A stretch of DNA of 21,010 bases from NCBI GenBank assembly GCA_049999725.1, contig JBNGIS010031325.1, positions 1 through 21,010 of the forward strand, written 5' to 3'. Shown piece by piece: positions 1-9,700 of the stretch. The position numbers and the translations under genes were made by a program. Within the stretch, counting starts at the first letter, position 1, and each line of letters starts with the position of its first letter. The notes beneath the pieces are model-generated. The model was given only the letters and a program-made list of their open reading frames with translations, searched no databases and was not told the DNA's origin. The DNA comes from Haplomitrium mnioides (taxonomy: Eukaryota > Marchantiophyta > Haplomitriopsida > Calobryales).

Positions 1-114
1 TAAAATGACCAAAAAAATCCCTAAAAACTCATGTACTTTTTGTTTTTCAAAATTTTCCTCGTTTTTGATGTTTTTTGATATGAAAAATCACAATTTTTCC
101 CCAAAAAAAAAAGA

Positions 115-164
115 GTTCATGTTCTGAGTAGCCTGTTCTTGGTTCAAAGTAGCGACTGTTTATG
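115..164 (+). repeat. Diverged direct repeat, copy 1
   Basis: About 50 bp beginning gttcatgttctgagtag resembles 1335-1384 (gttgatgttttgaatag), with shared blocks such as ggttca and agtag. The two copies bracket the gypsy fragment at 176-1047. By eye roughly three quarters of positions match. They could be remnants of an LTR or of a host repeat into which the gypsy piece fell. The surrounding 1-175 is A/T-rich with homopolymer runs and holds no gene. Confidence 0.35.
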
Positions 165-175
165 GAGTTCAAAAT

Positions 176-1047
176 GTGGAAATACAAATAAGCGGATGTA
201 ATGTAACGAATGTACCAATCGATGGTGAATCAAGGAAGAACATTATGGTGATGGAAACCATGGAAGCATTGGGATTCAGTCACTTGGATAAAGCACCTCA
301 AGTGTTAAGATTGGCAGATCAGAGAAGACTGATTGTTGTAGGAGCATTGAGAGGAGTCAGAACGATGATTGGAGGGAGAGAATTTGTTTTAGATTACATC
401 GTCATAAACTCTGAATCCAAGTCGACATATCCAGTATTACTGGGACATCCTTGGCTTTATCAAGCCAAAGTAGTAGAAGATTGGGGAAAAGAGAATCTGG
501 TTTGGAAGTAAACCCAAGGCAATACTATCCTGGGGAGAACCTCCATATCAAGGAGAAACTCAAACAGTAGAGGAGTATACCTCAAAACTGTCTGGACAAT
601 ATGATGGGTCTGTTTCAGAGTCTGAAGAAGAAACTGATCAGAATCCAGAATTGTGGTTACAGGAGGATGATACACCAATTGCTCATTTAATAGAGGAGTA
701 TTGTAAGGAACTGATTGTTTGTAATCCTACTTTTTTTGGTTGGACTGATGAACAATTTATTAAATGGAGTTTATGCAGTGATGGAAAAGAAGGCGACTTG
801 GATATGTTTGCACTATTTTGCAGGTGAAGGGGAGAAAGTACCTGAGCTGATTATGGAGTAGGTGATGACACATAATGTGGTTAGAGAACAACAATATAGT
901 GCGATACAAGTAAGTCCAATGGATCATGAAAAGGTGTTATTTCTCTGTAATGAAATAGATGAGGAAGAAAGACAAGTTTATAAAGCACTTTTGACTGGAT
1001 TGACTGCTAAAGCCTTTTTGCATATAAACTTTGAACTGAATACATAA
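176..1047 (+). pseudogene. Decayed Ty3/gypsy fragment: retropepsin-like domain and linker
   Basis: This is a relic of a Ty3/gypsy polyprotein, covering the aspartic protease region and the linker toward reverse transcriptase. The first 111 codons (176-511) read as a retropepsin-like fold: IDGESRKNIM stands where gypsy proteins have the catalytic DSG/DGG turn, and YPVLLGHPWLYQAKVVEDW is the characteristic C-terminal protease block. A one-base frameshift near 508-510 moves the frame; 510-827 is then open for 105 codons without ATG and continues KPKAILSWGEPPYQGETQ, the usual downstream linker. A second shift near 825 leads to 862-1047 (EEERQVYKALL), resembling the segment before the RT domain. 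No RT, RNase H or integrase follows. The catalytic Asp context is altered (IDGES), so activity is unlikely. Family assignment is by motif recognition only. Confidence 0.7.
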
Positions 1048-1334
1048 AGCTTATACATACATGGGTTATAGCAAAAAATATATCTTAGAAAATTTATAGG
1101 CTATTTTGAAAAATTGCTAGAATTTTGTGGCATTTGAATATTCTCTACCCATATTACATGTTCATATAAAAAGAACACAATTTTTGGTCATTGTTTCGAA
1201 TTTTAAGTTTTTAATATTTTCACAAAAAAAGAACTTCATTATATCTATCATGCACATATTTCATTACCAACCAAAAAAACCATTTGTTTTACCTTTTTTT
1301 TGAACCTAAATCGTTGTTTTTTATCACAAAAATA

Positions 1335-1384
1335 GTTGATGTTTTGAATAGTGTGTTCATGGTTCATAGTAGTGGTTGTTTAGT
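1335..1384 (+). repeat. Diverged direct repeat, copy 2
   Basis: Partner of 115-164, lying about 290 bp past the end of the gypsy fragment, in the same orientation. The shared part ends at ggttgtttag versus gactgtttat. The spacing between the copies is about 1,220 bp. Confidence 0.35.
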
Positions 1385-2979
1385 AAAAGCAATTGTTTCT
1401 CACTCCCCTTCTAAATGTGTTTTCTTTTTGCTATAAGTGTATCATGTGAGACCTTTTTCACTCATAGTAGAATGCACTTTTTTACTATCCAATCTTGAGA
1501 TCTAGTCTCTTCGTTTGCATGTTTTGTTTTCTTCTAGTGGCCTCAATGGGTGTACTTCTTACAGTTCTAGATATACGGACTACATTACTCAAACTAGTAG
1601 TGTCCATGTAAAGTAACATTGTATCACCAAATTCTTAAATCTTATTTTTTTTCAAAATTTAATCAAGCCAACAACATTATTGCTAGATTGCTCAATAGCT
1701 TCCCTAATGTGTGATAATTCACCCACTCATAATATATCTAGGAACCAAAAATTGCCTATAGAAATTCATCATTCCCAATTTCTCTTCTAGAATGTTTTGA
1801 TTTTCTTTAGGCCACACTTAGATCCAAACCTATCTCTCCATAAGTTCATGATATAGATTCCTCCTTCTATTTATACAATTATCTTATTCACAATTACACA
1901 TAAAAAATCCACCAACCTCTTACCTATAGAATCAACCTACATCTCTTTACACTTCACATGCATCCACATATTTTCCATCCTTCTATTACACCCCTCTACT
2001 TTCACCCAATCTAGAGTAGAAGATTTCTCTATCGATTACTCAAACTTGATGCCTAGTCTATTGTCCATAACCTACAAATTCTTCCACCCCTCAACACAAC
2101 CTCCAGCCAACCATTAGCCTTGTTAATTTTGACATAACTTCCACTGTTTTGCTTTTTTTTTTTCAGCTTCCTCTAGCAATCAACCCTTATCCTTCTTTTT
2201 ATAACTACCACAAATGATTGCAACATTGTGACAAACACAACCACACCTATAATTCTTCCACAAACATACTTAGACGTTACTCTTTACCTCCGATAGGGGC
2301 TTTGCAACCTCAATTAATTTTCAACCCCTACTGGTGCCCTCTGTCATTCAAGAAATCTAGGCTCCTTCCTCTATCCATCTTGCCAGTCTACACCCTTAGC
2401 AAATCCCGGCACCAACTTCCTCTTTCCTTTCTTCAAAACAACAATGATGGTCTCTTGAGCTTCCCTTTAGAAAATCCTCAAGGGAAACTATGATGTTGTA
2501 CTTGTAGGCTTGTTCCACCCTCTTGATGATACCTCCTCTGCCCACACTCTTATTCCTTACAAAAGCATTCTTGATGGACAAACTATTTACCTCTTATGCT
2601 TTCTCTATTTCATTGTAGAACATATTTCTCTATATGCTCTGAATTGACCATGACTCTAGCCTAAGATTGCTTGGTATGGTTTGAAGGGAAACAAATTGCT
2701 GACCATGCCTTTTGTTCAAAACGCTGAAAGAGAAAGGCTCCTCGAGCATCACCCTTCCAAGACTACATTTTGTTAAGGTCAACTCTGCCTCACACTATTT
2801 CTATGAAAGGCCTTCCTTACAACAAAACAACTCAAGCAGCCCATCGTGGTAGTTCCACAACTGGAAAAAGAAGCACTATAATGATGAGGAGCAGCTTTGC
2901 TTCAGACTACGCCATTCCTATGTTTGGCTTATCTCATTCCACAAACAACCATTCCTCCAACATTCTTACACTTAAATGT
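1385..2979. other. No recognisable gene
   Basis: This stretch is pyrimidine-rich on the plus strand, with a poly-T run near 2152-2164. Short open frames occur (for example 2218-2493 and 2770-2994 on plus, 2396-2581 on minus), but they have biased low-complexity composition and no motif I recognise. If the possible LINE relic at 2980-3365 is real, its downstream part would lie in 2200-2980 on the minus strand. I could not find RT motifs there. Confidence 0.5.
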
Positions 2980-3365
2980 GAATTTCTACAATAGATAGAT
3001 GACTATAATTTGAGGGTTCACAATGGCAATGTATTGCAAAGGGATTGATTACTTTCTTATTTCAGCTTTTGATCCCAACTAAATTGTGATAGGGCGTTCG
3101 TTCCTACAATGTCCATCTCTTCATGACTTCATGCCTTAGCCCCTATGTGCAGATTTTTCCATTAGGCCTCCACTTCAAAAACAACGGCTTTTTGTAGTTG
3201 TCCATGTGGTGCTCTTTCTAGTCCAACATCGATAAAATCTTCCGCCCATCTAACTAATATGTGTTTCTAACCCTTGGTCTCATCCTCATTGTCTAGTCCT
3301 CTATAACAACTTAAATCTCCTAATATGATAAGACCTTGATCGTGATTCATAGTTCATAAATGCTC
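2980..3365 (-). pseudogene. Possible LINE endonuclease-domain relic
   Basis: Reading the minus strand from about 3350 gives a frame with IILGDLSCYRGLDNED followed by RWAEDFIDVGLERAPHG, and further on SHEEMDIVGTNALSQF, interrupted by several stops. The order resembles the C-terminal half of an apurinic-type endonuclease of a plant non-LTR retrotransposon: a GDFN-like motif (here GDLS), then an RxDR...MDI...LS segment before the SDH motif. The SDH catalytic motif itself is not visible. If correct, the element lies on the minus strand and is dead. No poly-A tail or target duplication was found. This is a weak call from scattered residues; a chance reading is possible. Confidence 0.28.
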
Positions 3366-4510
3366 TTATTATTATATTGTTGATAGGATCATGATTTTAC
3401 CCATAGGTTCTTATCCTAACCTAGCAGACGCTTTGTCGGCCAATGCCATTTTCAATGAGGAAGTCTAATGGTCATGTTAGGACAACCCGTACAGCTGAGA
3501 TCACTTCCAAAACTAAACCTTCCGACATCTAGCCCAAGTTGGGTCTTAACCTCCTCTTGAAATTAGAACATCTGATCTTTATATCTAGCACCCAAAGGTT
3601 AAGCTAAGTCAAGGTTCAAACTCGTGGTACTATAGATGTTGCCATCTACCCAATCTTGCATCTGGATCCAACTTTAGTGATATAAACTTTGATCCCATGG
3701 GTAACCCGTCTATGCCTTTATCCATAGGTCCCTCTATCTTACCCAATAGGACATCGTCATCCGATGCCGTTTCTCATAGGGTAGCTTGACCGCCACCTTC
3801 TAACCGAGTGTACAAGTGAAGTCATAGCCATTAGTTAGCCAAATCCTAGCTCCAACACTTAGGAATCTTGTCAATATTTGAACCTTTGCGATATCTCACC
3901 CAATTACAAACTCTTGACCTTAAACCCGATGATAAAACACAACTCACTACAAGAATGTAGACTTACTTTTCTATCCTCATAGAGTTTTCGTTCGAAGTTA
4001 TAGGAACCCTTGATATAATACATGTTTGGGTTTTGATTGATCTTGATGCCTTTCAACATTGCCGACATTCAACCCAAGTTGTCCTTAAGATTAGCCACAT
4101 ACGCCCATGTGATTGGAGTGTCTAGGTCTAGAAGTGTTGAAGAAGAATGGTTTGCCTAGAGAATTAGAAGCATTCTCAATTTACTTCGGATGAGTTTGCC
4201 CCTTATGAAGATCGTAGGAAGCCCCGACAATGATCATGTTATGTATACTCTCGTTCACCTAAGTTTTTATCTCGTGGAAGTTGTCTTGATTTGCAAAGGT
4301 TTGACCCTACAATTGCATTGATAAAAAGCGTGGCTATAGTGAGAACAACATTCTTGGTTCACCTCTGAGATCCCTCACCGCTGCCATGACCATCCTTACA
4401 GCTAATTGTTAGTTAAAGAGAATGTATAGCCAAAGTTAGTCGCTTCACTCAGACTCTTGATCTTACATTATAAGTTTACTCTACCTAACCTCACCACTAT
4501 ACTAAGATGA
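3366..4510. other. No gene; weak internal dispersed repeats
   Basis: No frame in this stretch gave a recognisable protein. Two loose internal similarities were seen. The block around 3399-3480 (ccataggttc, later caatgccattttcaatgagg) resembles 3720-3800 (ccataggtcc, later cgatgccgtttctcataggg). The block near 3524-3550 (ccgacatctagcccaagtt) resembles 4062-4085 (ccgacattcaacccaagtt). These point to an old, diverged repetitive element of unknown type. Confidence 0.35.
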
Positions 4511-4515
4511 CTCAC

Positions 4516-4524
4516 TATAAAAGG
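4516..4524 (+). promoter_or_regulatory. Isolated TATA-box-like site
   Basis: TATAAAAGG is a strong match to a plant core TATA box and lies upstream of the tandem-repeat region at 4604-5470. No LTR boundary, PBS or coding start could be tied to it, so it may be the remnant of an old LTR promoter or a chance match in A/T-rich DNA. Confidence 0.2.
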
Positions 4525-4603
4525 AGGAGTTTCTCCCCTTATACTTCTCAACCAAAGTAAGACATGTTGATGTCCCTCCTCTTTCCCTAGAGGAAGTGCA
4601 AAT

Positions 4604-4722
4604 ACCTTTTGTAGTAGTGTAGTGCAGTAGTGTTGGTATCCTTTCTATGTCAGCTAGTGATAGCGCAAACACCTTTTGTAGTAGTGCTATGCACTAGTGA
4701 AGTGACACTTTTTGTAGTAGTG
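4604..4722 (+). repeat. Short interspersed repeat CTTTTGTAGTAGTG, three copies
   Basis: The motif occurs at about 4606-4619 and 4673-4686, and in modified form (CTTTTTGTAGTAGTG) at about 4708-4722. It is surrounded by variants of agtgcagtagtg and agtgaagtg. It looks like a degenerate short-period array. No coding sense was seen. Confidence 0.5.
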
Positions 4723-4863
4723 CAGTGTAATAGTGAAGTGGTATTTGGGGTAAGTTGTCGACTTATGCCCTAAGTTACAACAATAGTACTACAGTTATCC
4801 TCTAATACAAAGTAAGAACGTGAAGCCAATTTTCTTCTTATAGGTCAAATTCTCTCTCTGGTG

Positions 4864-5088
4864 ACTTTTCTACGGCCAATTCTTTTGAGGGCCATGTCTC
4901 CATCGCATAATTTTTCTTGGACTAACTTTGCTAGACAAATCTTTCTATGGACCCAAATTTCTCATGGGCAATTTTCTTCTCTCAATGATTTCCTCCAACC
5001 AGTCTTCTTACTCGACCCAATTCTTCATGGACAATTTGTTTATGTTGGCGATTTTCTCCGGCCAATCTTCTTCCTTGACCAAATGGTA
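4864..5088 (+). repeat. 63-bp tandem repeat, about 3.6 copies, readable as 21-residue repeats
   Basis: Units begin at about 4864, 4924, 4987 and 5050. The last two full units are exactly 63 bp and the first is 60 bp, so the frame is kept. Within the open frame 4861-5280 (139 codons, plus strand) the units read as NFARQIFLWTQISHGQF, then DFLQPVFLLDPILHGQF, then DFLRPIFFLDQ, preceded by a more diverged TFLRPILLRAM unit. The frame continues 65 codons past the array without recognisable motifs. A related but more decayed pattern appears around 5537-5725 (FPPQIFLGTF, ISSLNVLFLDEN). No signal peptide or known domain was recognised. A minisatellite with fortuitous frame is likelier than a gene. Confidence 0.6.
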
Positions 5089-5269
5089 ACAACTAGAACA
5101 TTTCTTGCCAAACTTACCACCAAAATTCAGTCTGGAGCTTTTTGTGAATCATATTATATAACAAAGTTGAGTAAAACACAACACAAGCCTAAACCCAAAC
5201 AAAAATGTGCTTTTGTAAGTTTTTCCTACTTCTATCAACTCCCTTCCAACATTGGGGGTTGCTACCAGC

Positions 5270-5470
5270 TTCAATTTTGAATGTCCTTGGATGTCTTGTC
5301 AACCACCACCCCTACTTACTTCCATTTTGAATGACCTTAGATATCTTACCAACCAGTACCTATATTAGCTTTGATTTGGAACAACCTTGGATGTCTTATC
5401 AACCACCACCCAAACCAATGTCCATTTTGAGCAACCTTGGATGTCTTACCAACCACCACCTATATTAACG
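5270..5470 (+). repeat. 50-bp tandem repeat, about four copies
   Basis: The phrase CCTTGGATGTCTT-CCAACC recurs with starts at 5285, 5335, 5385 and 5435, exactly 50 bp apart, followed in most units by a ttccattttga-like block. A partial unit (tcaattttga) precedes the first. Units differ by several substitutions, so the array is old. Because 50 is not a multiple of three, it is not a coding repeat. It follows directly on the 63-bp array region. Confidence 0.8.
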
Positions 5471-6662
5471 ACCGTGTATGAAGATAAAAGTTCTCCTCTC
5501 TAGGCAATATACAACAGATGAATTTCTCTTCCATGGATGATTTCTCCCATAAAAAACCTGCTCTCAAATAACTTCTTCATGGAAAATTTCCCTCCTCAAA
5601 TTTTCTTAGGCACTTTCCTCCATCTAAAATTATTTGACAGTTTCTTCACTCCAAAGTTGCATTGGAAACATTCTGTAGGGAAAATTTCCTCCTTGAACGT
5701 CCTCTTTCTGGATGAAAATTTGTAACATTCAAGAATGCTTTGGACAACTTTCTTTAGTGTCAAATTTGTTTTTGATCTTCCTCACGTAATTTCATACAAG
5801 TGACCTCTTCTCTGATTAAAATTTATGGATAACTCCACTCTTATGCCTCTATTTTATAATTCCAAATTTTCTATAGCTGACTCTTCCTCACTCAATGACT
5901 TTTTGTAAAGAAGCTTGCTACAATTCGAATAGGGCCAAAATCAAACTAGATAATTTCTTCAAAGGTTCTTGAGGACAATTTTCCTTCTAAGGTAGCAAGG
6001 CTAAGGCAACTATGGTAATAGAAAATAGTGACTAAATATAGACCTCACTAGTGAGTTGTATACTTTGGGGTAAAATAGATAAATGGTTTATCAAACACAA
6101 GGACTATTTACAATAAAATTGCATTTTTTTAAATTTTTATAGTTATGGGAAATTTTGTTTTGGAGCCGGTGGGCTATGTGTTGGTCTAAGGTCTTAACTT
6201 GGTCCTCTTGAAGTTGTGAATCCTTACAACACTAAATTTGTACTCTGCAACAAAGTTTTGAAACAAATAACATTGTCTTTTCCTTTCAACTAGTTTTGAA
6301 AAGACTATGTTATTCTTTGATGATACTCCAATCAAAGGTTGTATAGAAGAAGAGAAGGGTGATGCTTTGGATGAGAGAGGCTGTGATTGATCATATTTCA
6401 TATCAAGGTAGATGGTTTATGTAATCTATATTGTCTTACTCGATGAAATATTGTGATGTTGAGGCAAGAAATAGAAGGCCATCATAAGAAGAATGGACCT
6501 GCCTCTTTATTTTTGTTTGTTCCTCTTGTTGTTTGTTCCCTGTTAATGTCTAGAGCATAAGAAAAAGGACTCAATCCAATAAAAAGAAGTCTTACTCTGT
6601 GTTGTGTATTACCTCTTATTTGTGTTTGTAGGGGTTCCTTTGAGCCATGTGGATTTCAGCCA
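5471..6662. other. No recognisable gene; possible LTR-like 3' end near 6540-6660
   Basis: 5471-5760 repeats the general wording of the 63-bp array (catggaaaatttccctcc, gggaaaatttcctcc) but is too diverged to phase. 5760-6500 holds nothing I recognise. From 6540 to 6660 the plus strand reads like a terminal region: ccaataaaaagaagtc, a possible polyadenylation signal, followed by T/G-rich sequence. This could be the tail of another retroelement LTR or the 3' end of a transcript. The evidence is weak. Confidence 0.3.
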
Positions 6663-6731
6663 AAGCTACACAAACTAAGTTAGTCAGACATTGGTTTTGC
6701 GTTGTTGATTGGCTAGTTGGGCATTGAAAGT
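6663..6731 (-). repeat. LTR fragment at the 3' end of the copia element
   Basis: These 69 bp match 11776-11844 inside the 5' LTR with a single difference (c at 6713, g at 11826). The match ends abruptly on both sides: below 6663 the sequence is unrelated, and above 6731 comes a leader fragment and then RT coding sequence. In LTR coordinates it covers about bases 43-111 from the LTR 5' end. It is therefore an internal LTR piece, not an intact 3' LTR start. It also encodes the last residues of the gag-pol frame. Confidence 0.9.
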
Positions 6732-9700
6732 ATCACACGATCCTTCTACTTCACAATCATTTTTGATGTCATCATCACAGTCACCTGTGATTAGTAAATC
6801 ATCCACATATATGGCTAAAAGAACAAGACCTTTTTCGGTTTGTAGAACATATAGAGAAGAATTGGCATTAGATACTTGAAAACCAATCATCACTAAAACT
6901 TCAGAAAGTTTATCATTCCAGGCTCTAGGGGCCTGTTTCAGACTATATAAAGCCTTCTTAAGTCTGCACACATGCTTAGAAAAACTTTCATTCACATATC
7001 CTTTTGGTTGAGTCAAATATACCGTTTCTTGTAAATCTCCATGTAGAAAGGCATTCTTGACATCCATCTGATGTAGACTCCACCTTTTGCTTGCTGCTAT
7101 GGCCAATACAGTTCTAATAGTTGTCATCTTGGCCACTGAACTGAAAGTCTCCTCATAGTTAATGCCATACTCTTGGGCATAACCTTTTGCAACTAGACGT
7201 GCTTTGTAGCGACTCACACTACCATCTGCATTGTGCTTGATTTTGTAAATCCATTTATAGTTAATAGGCTTCATCCCATCTGGTAATTCAACCAGATCCC
7301 ATGTCTGATTCTGAACAAGTGCTTCCATCTCCTCATCCATGGCAATTTGCCATTTTTCAGCTTTTACCGCTTCTTTGAAAGAAATTGGTTCTTTCTCTTT
7401 TATAACTTCTGTCATATATGCATAATGAAATGCTGTATAGCCATCATACTTCAATCTATCCACTGGATACTTAACTGGAGTCTTTACCCTCCCTGATCTC
7501 CGTGGAATAGCTTCGTTCGTTTGATGTAAGCGCTTTACTCCTTTTGTAATCATTTGTGGAATATTGAGTTGATCATCTTCAATACTTTGATCACTGTCAT
7601 CTGTGTCAGATATATTCTGAGCCTGATTTTCAATTTCAGGTACTGCTGCCTGCTTTCCCTTATCATTGGGTGAAAATCTTACTTCCTTTGAAAATTTCGG
7701 AAATGACGTATTTGTCAAATTTCCACTAGAACTTGAAATAGAGTTGTTGGTTTGAGATGAAACTCTGGGAATCTGTTCAGGGTTTTGTATGTGTCCCTGT
7801 AAGCTTCTTGAATCCACAGAACTCTCTCCAGAACTTACTGGTTGATACCAACTACTTAGCTCGTCAAAAACAACATCACGACTAACTCCTACTTCCCTTG
7901 TGTTTGGATTATAACACTTATAGCCTTTCTGGTCCACTGAGTAACCAATAAAAATGCACTTCTCAGCCTTTGGATCAAGCTTTTGTCTTAACTCTCCAGG
8001 AATATGCACATATGCAATGCATCCAAATACCTTAAGATGATGCAAATCGTGTTTTTGCCCATAATATGCCTCTTCGGGTGTATTGTTATGAACTCCAGAA
8101 GTGGGACATCTGTTTATAACATAAACTGATGTTGAAACAGCCTCTGTCCAATACTGGTTTGGTACATGCTTCTCATTCAAGAGAGCTCTTGCCATTTCAG
8201 CAATATGGCGATTTTTTCTTTCGGCTACTCCATTTTGTTGAGGCGTGTGCCGACAAGTGTAGCGACGTTGAATTCCATGGTGTTGTAGAAACTGTGAGAA
8301 CTGCTTTGAGAAATATTCTCCCCCTCCATCTGATCTAAGGTACTTGATATAGCTTCCCTTCTCTTTCTCCACCATAGCTTTGAAATTGCAAAAATGATGA
8401 AAAACTTCACTTTTGCTTTTCATGAAATAAACCCAAACTTTTCTGGTACAGTCATCAATGAAACTGACATAATACTTGTTTCCAGCTAGTGACAGATTTT
8501 TGGTTGTCCAAACATCTGAGTGAATCACCTCCAAAGGTTGTTTGCTTACTTGAGCATGTTGGGGAAAAGGTTGCTTGAAACTCTTGCCAAATTGACATGC
8601 TTCACAAACATGATCCATAACTCTGGTTTGAAACTGAGGTAAACTAGTGACCAGATTGTGATTCTTCATATTCAAAAGTCTCTGGAAATGTATGTGGCCA
8701 ACTCTCTTGTGCCAAATATCCAGATCTGAAATTAGACCTTTCCCATGAGTAATATATGCCGATTTTGTGTCGGGAATGTTTACGTTGAGTGTAAACAATC
8801 TTCCAACCTTCTTTCCTCTGATCCTGACCTTATAATGGTCCTTCACATCCTCCACAAAGACTCCATGAGCATTAAATTTCACTTGGTATCCCTGGTCTAC
8901 AATTTGACCCACCGAAACCAGATTTTTGGTGATTTCGGGTACATGTAAAACATTTTTGAGAAACTTAGGATTTCCATTCTCAACAAGTAAAGACACATCT
9001 CCAATGTGCTCTATGGGCTGTACAGAGTCATCCCCTGTTGCAACATAACCAGGTTGCTGCATCTGCTCCATGGTGTGGAACCATTCTCCATGGCTTGTCA
9101 TATGATTAGTAGCTCCCGAATCAAGGAACCATAAATGTGAATCTTCTTGATTTGAGCTTTGTTGTGAGCTCATCACTTTCTGAGCTGTGAACACACTACT
9201 TGAGCCCTGAGTAGAGGATGCATAGTGACTTTGCTGTCCTCTGCCCTGAGATTTTCTTTTGTAACAATCCTTGAAAACATGACCGAATTTTCCACAAAAA
9301 TTACAAGTAGGGCCATTTCTTGAAAAACTTGAGGTTTGAGCTCTTCCTTGACCTCTTGATGAATGCTGGCCTCTATAATAGGTCTGTTTTCCATGTGAAG
9401 AATCTGAGAACTGATTCCTGTCCTGGAATCCAGTCCTACCACCTCTTCCTCTTGAAGAGTTGTTCAATGAAGCTCCTCTACGATTTTGAGAGTAGAAAGC
9501 TTTTGATTCTGAATTTTCTGAATTGAATGTATTTGAACTGTTTTGCTCTTGATGGATCAACAATGCTACCAGTTGCTCAAAGTCTGGTACTGTTTCACGA
9601 ACTGTGATGGATGTTCGAAAATGAGAATATCCTTTTCCAAGGTCATTCAAGGTGAGTGCTACCAAATCGTCATCATCGACGGGACTACCAATGGATGCCA

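Noticed and set aside
2218-2994. Plus-strand short frames at 2218-2493 and 2770-2994
   Set aside because: Low-complexity composition (Ser, Pro, Leu, Thr from pyrimidine-rich DNA), no motif and no supporting signals.
4864-5470. CRISPR-like array
   Set aside because: Repeats are contiguous without unique spacers, units diverge, and the context is a plant retroelement region.
6186-6401. 71-codon minus-strand frame as a host exon
   Set aside because: No recognisable domain, no clear splice context, and it lies beside the rearranged 3' end of the copia element; insufficient support.
8129-8410. Frames on both strands inside the copia gag-pol region
   Set aside because: They overlap the intact 1,145-codon frame and are its shadows in other frames.
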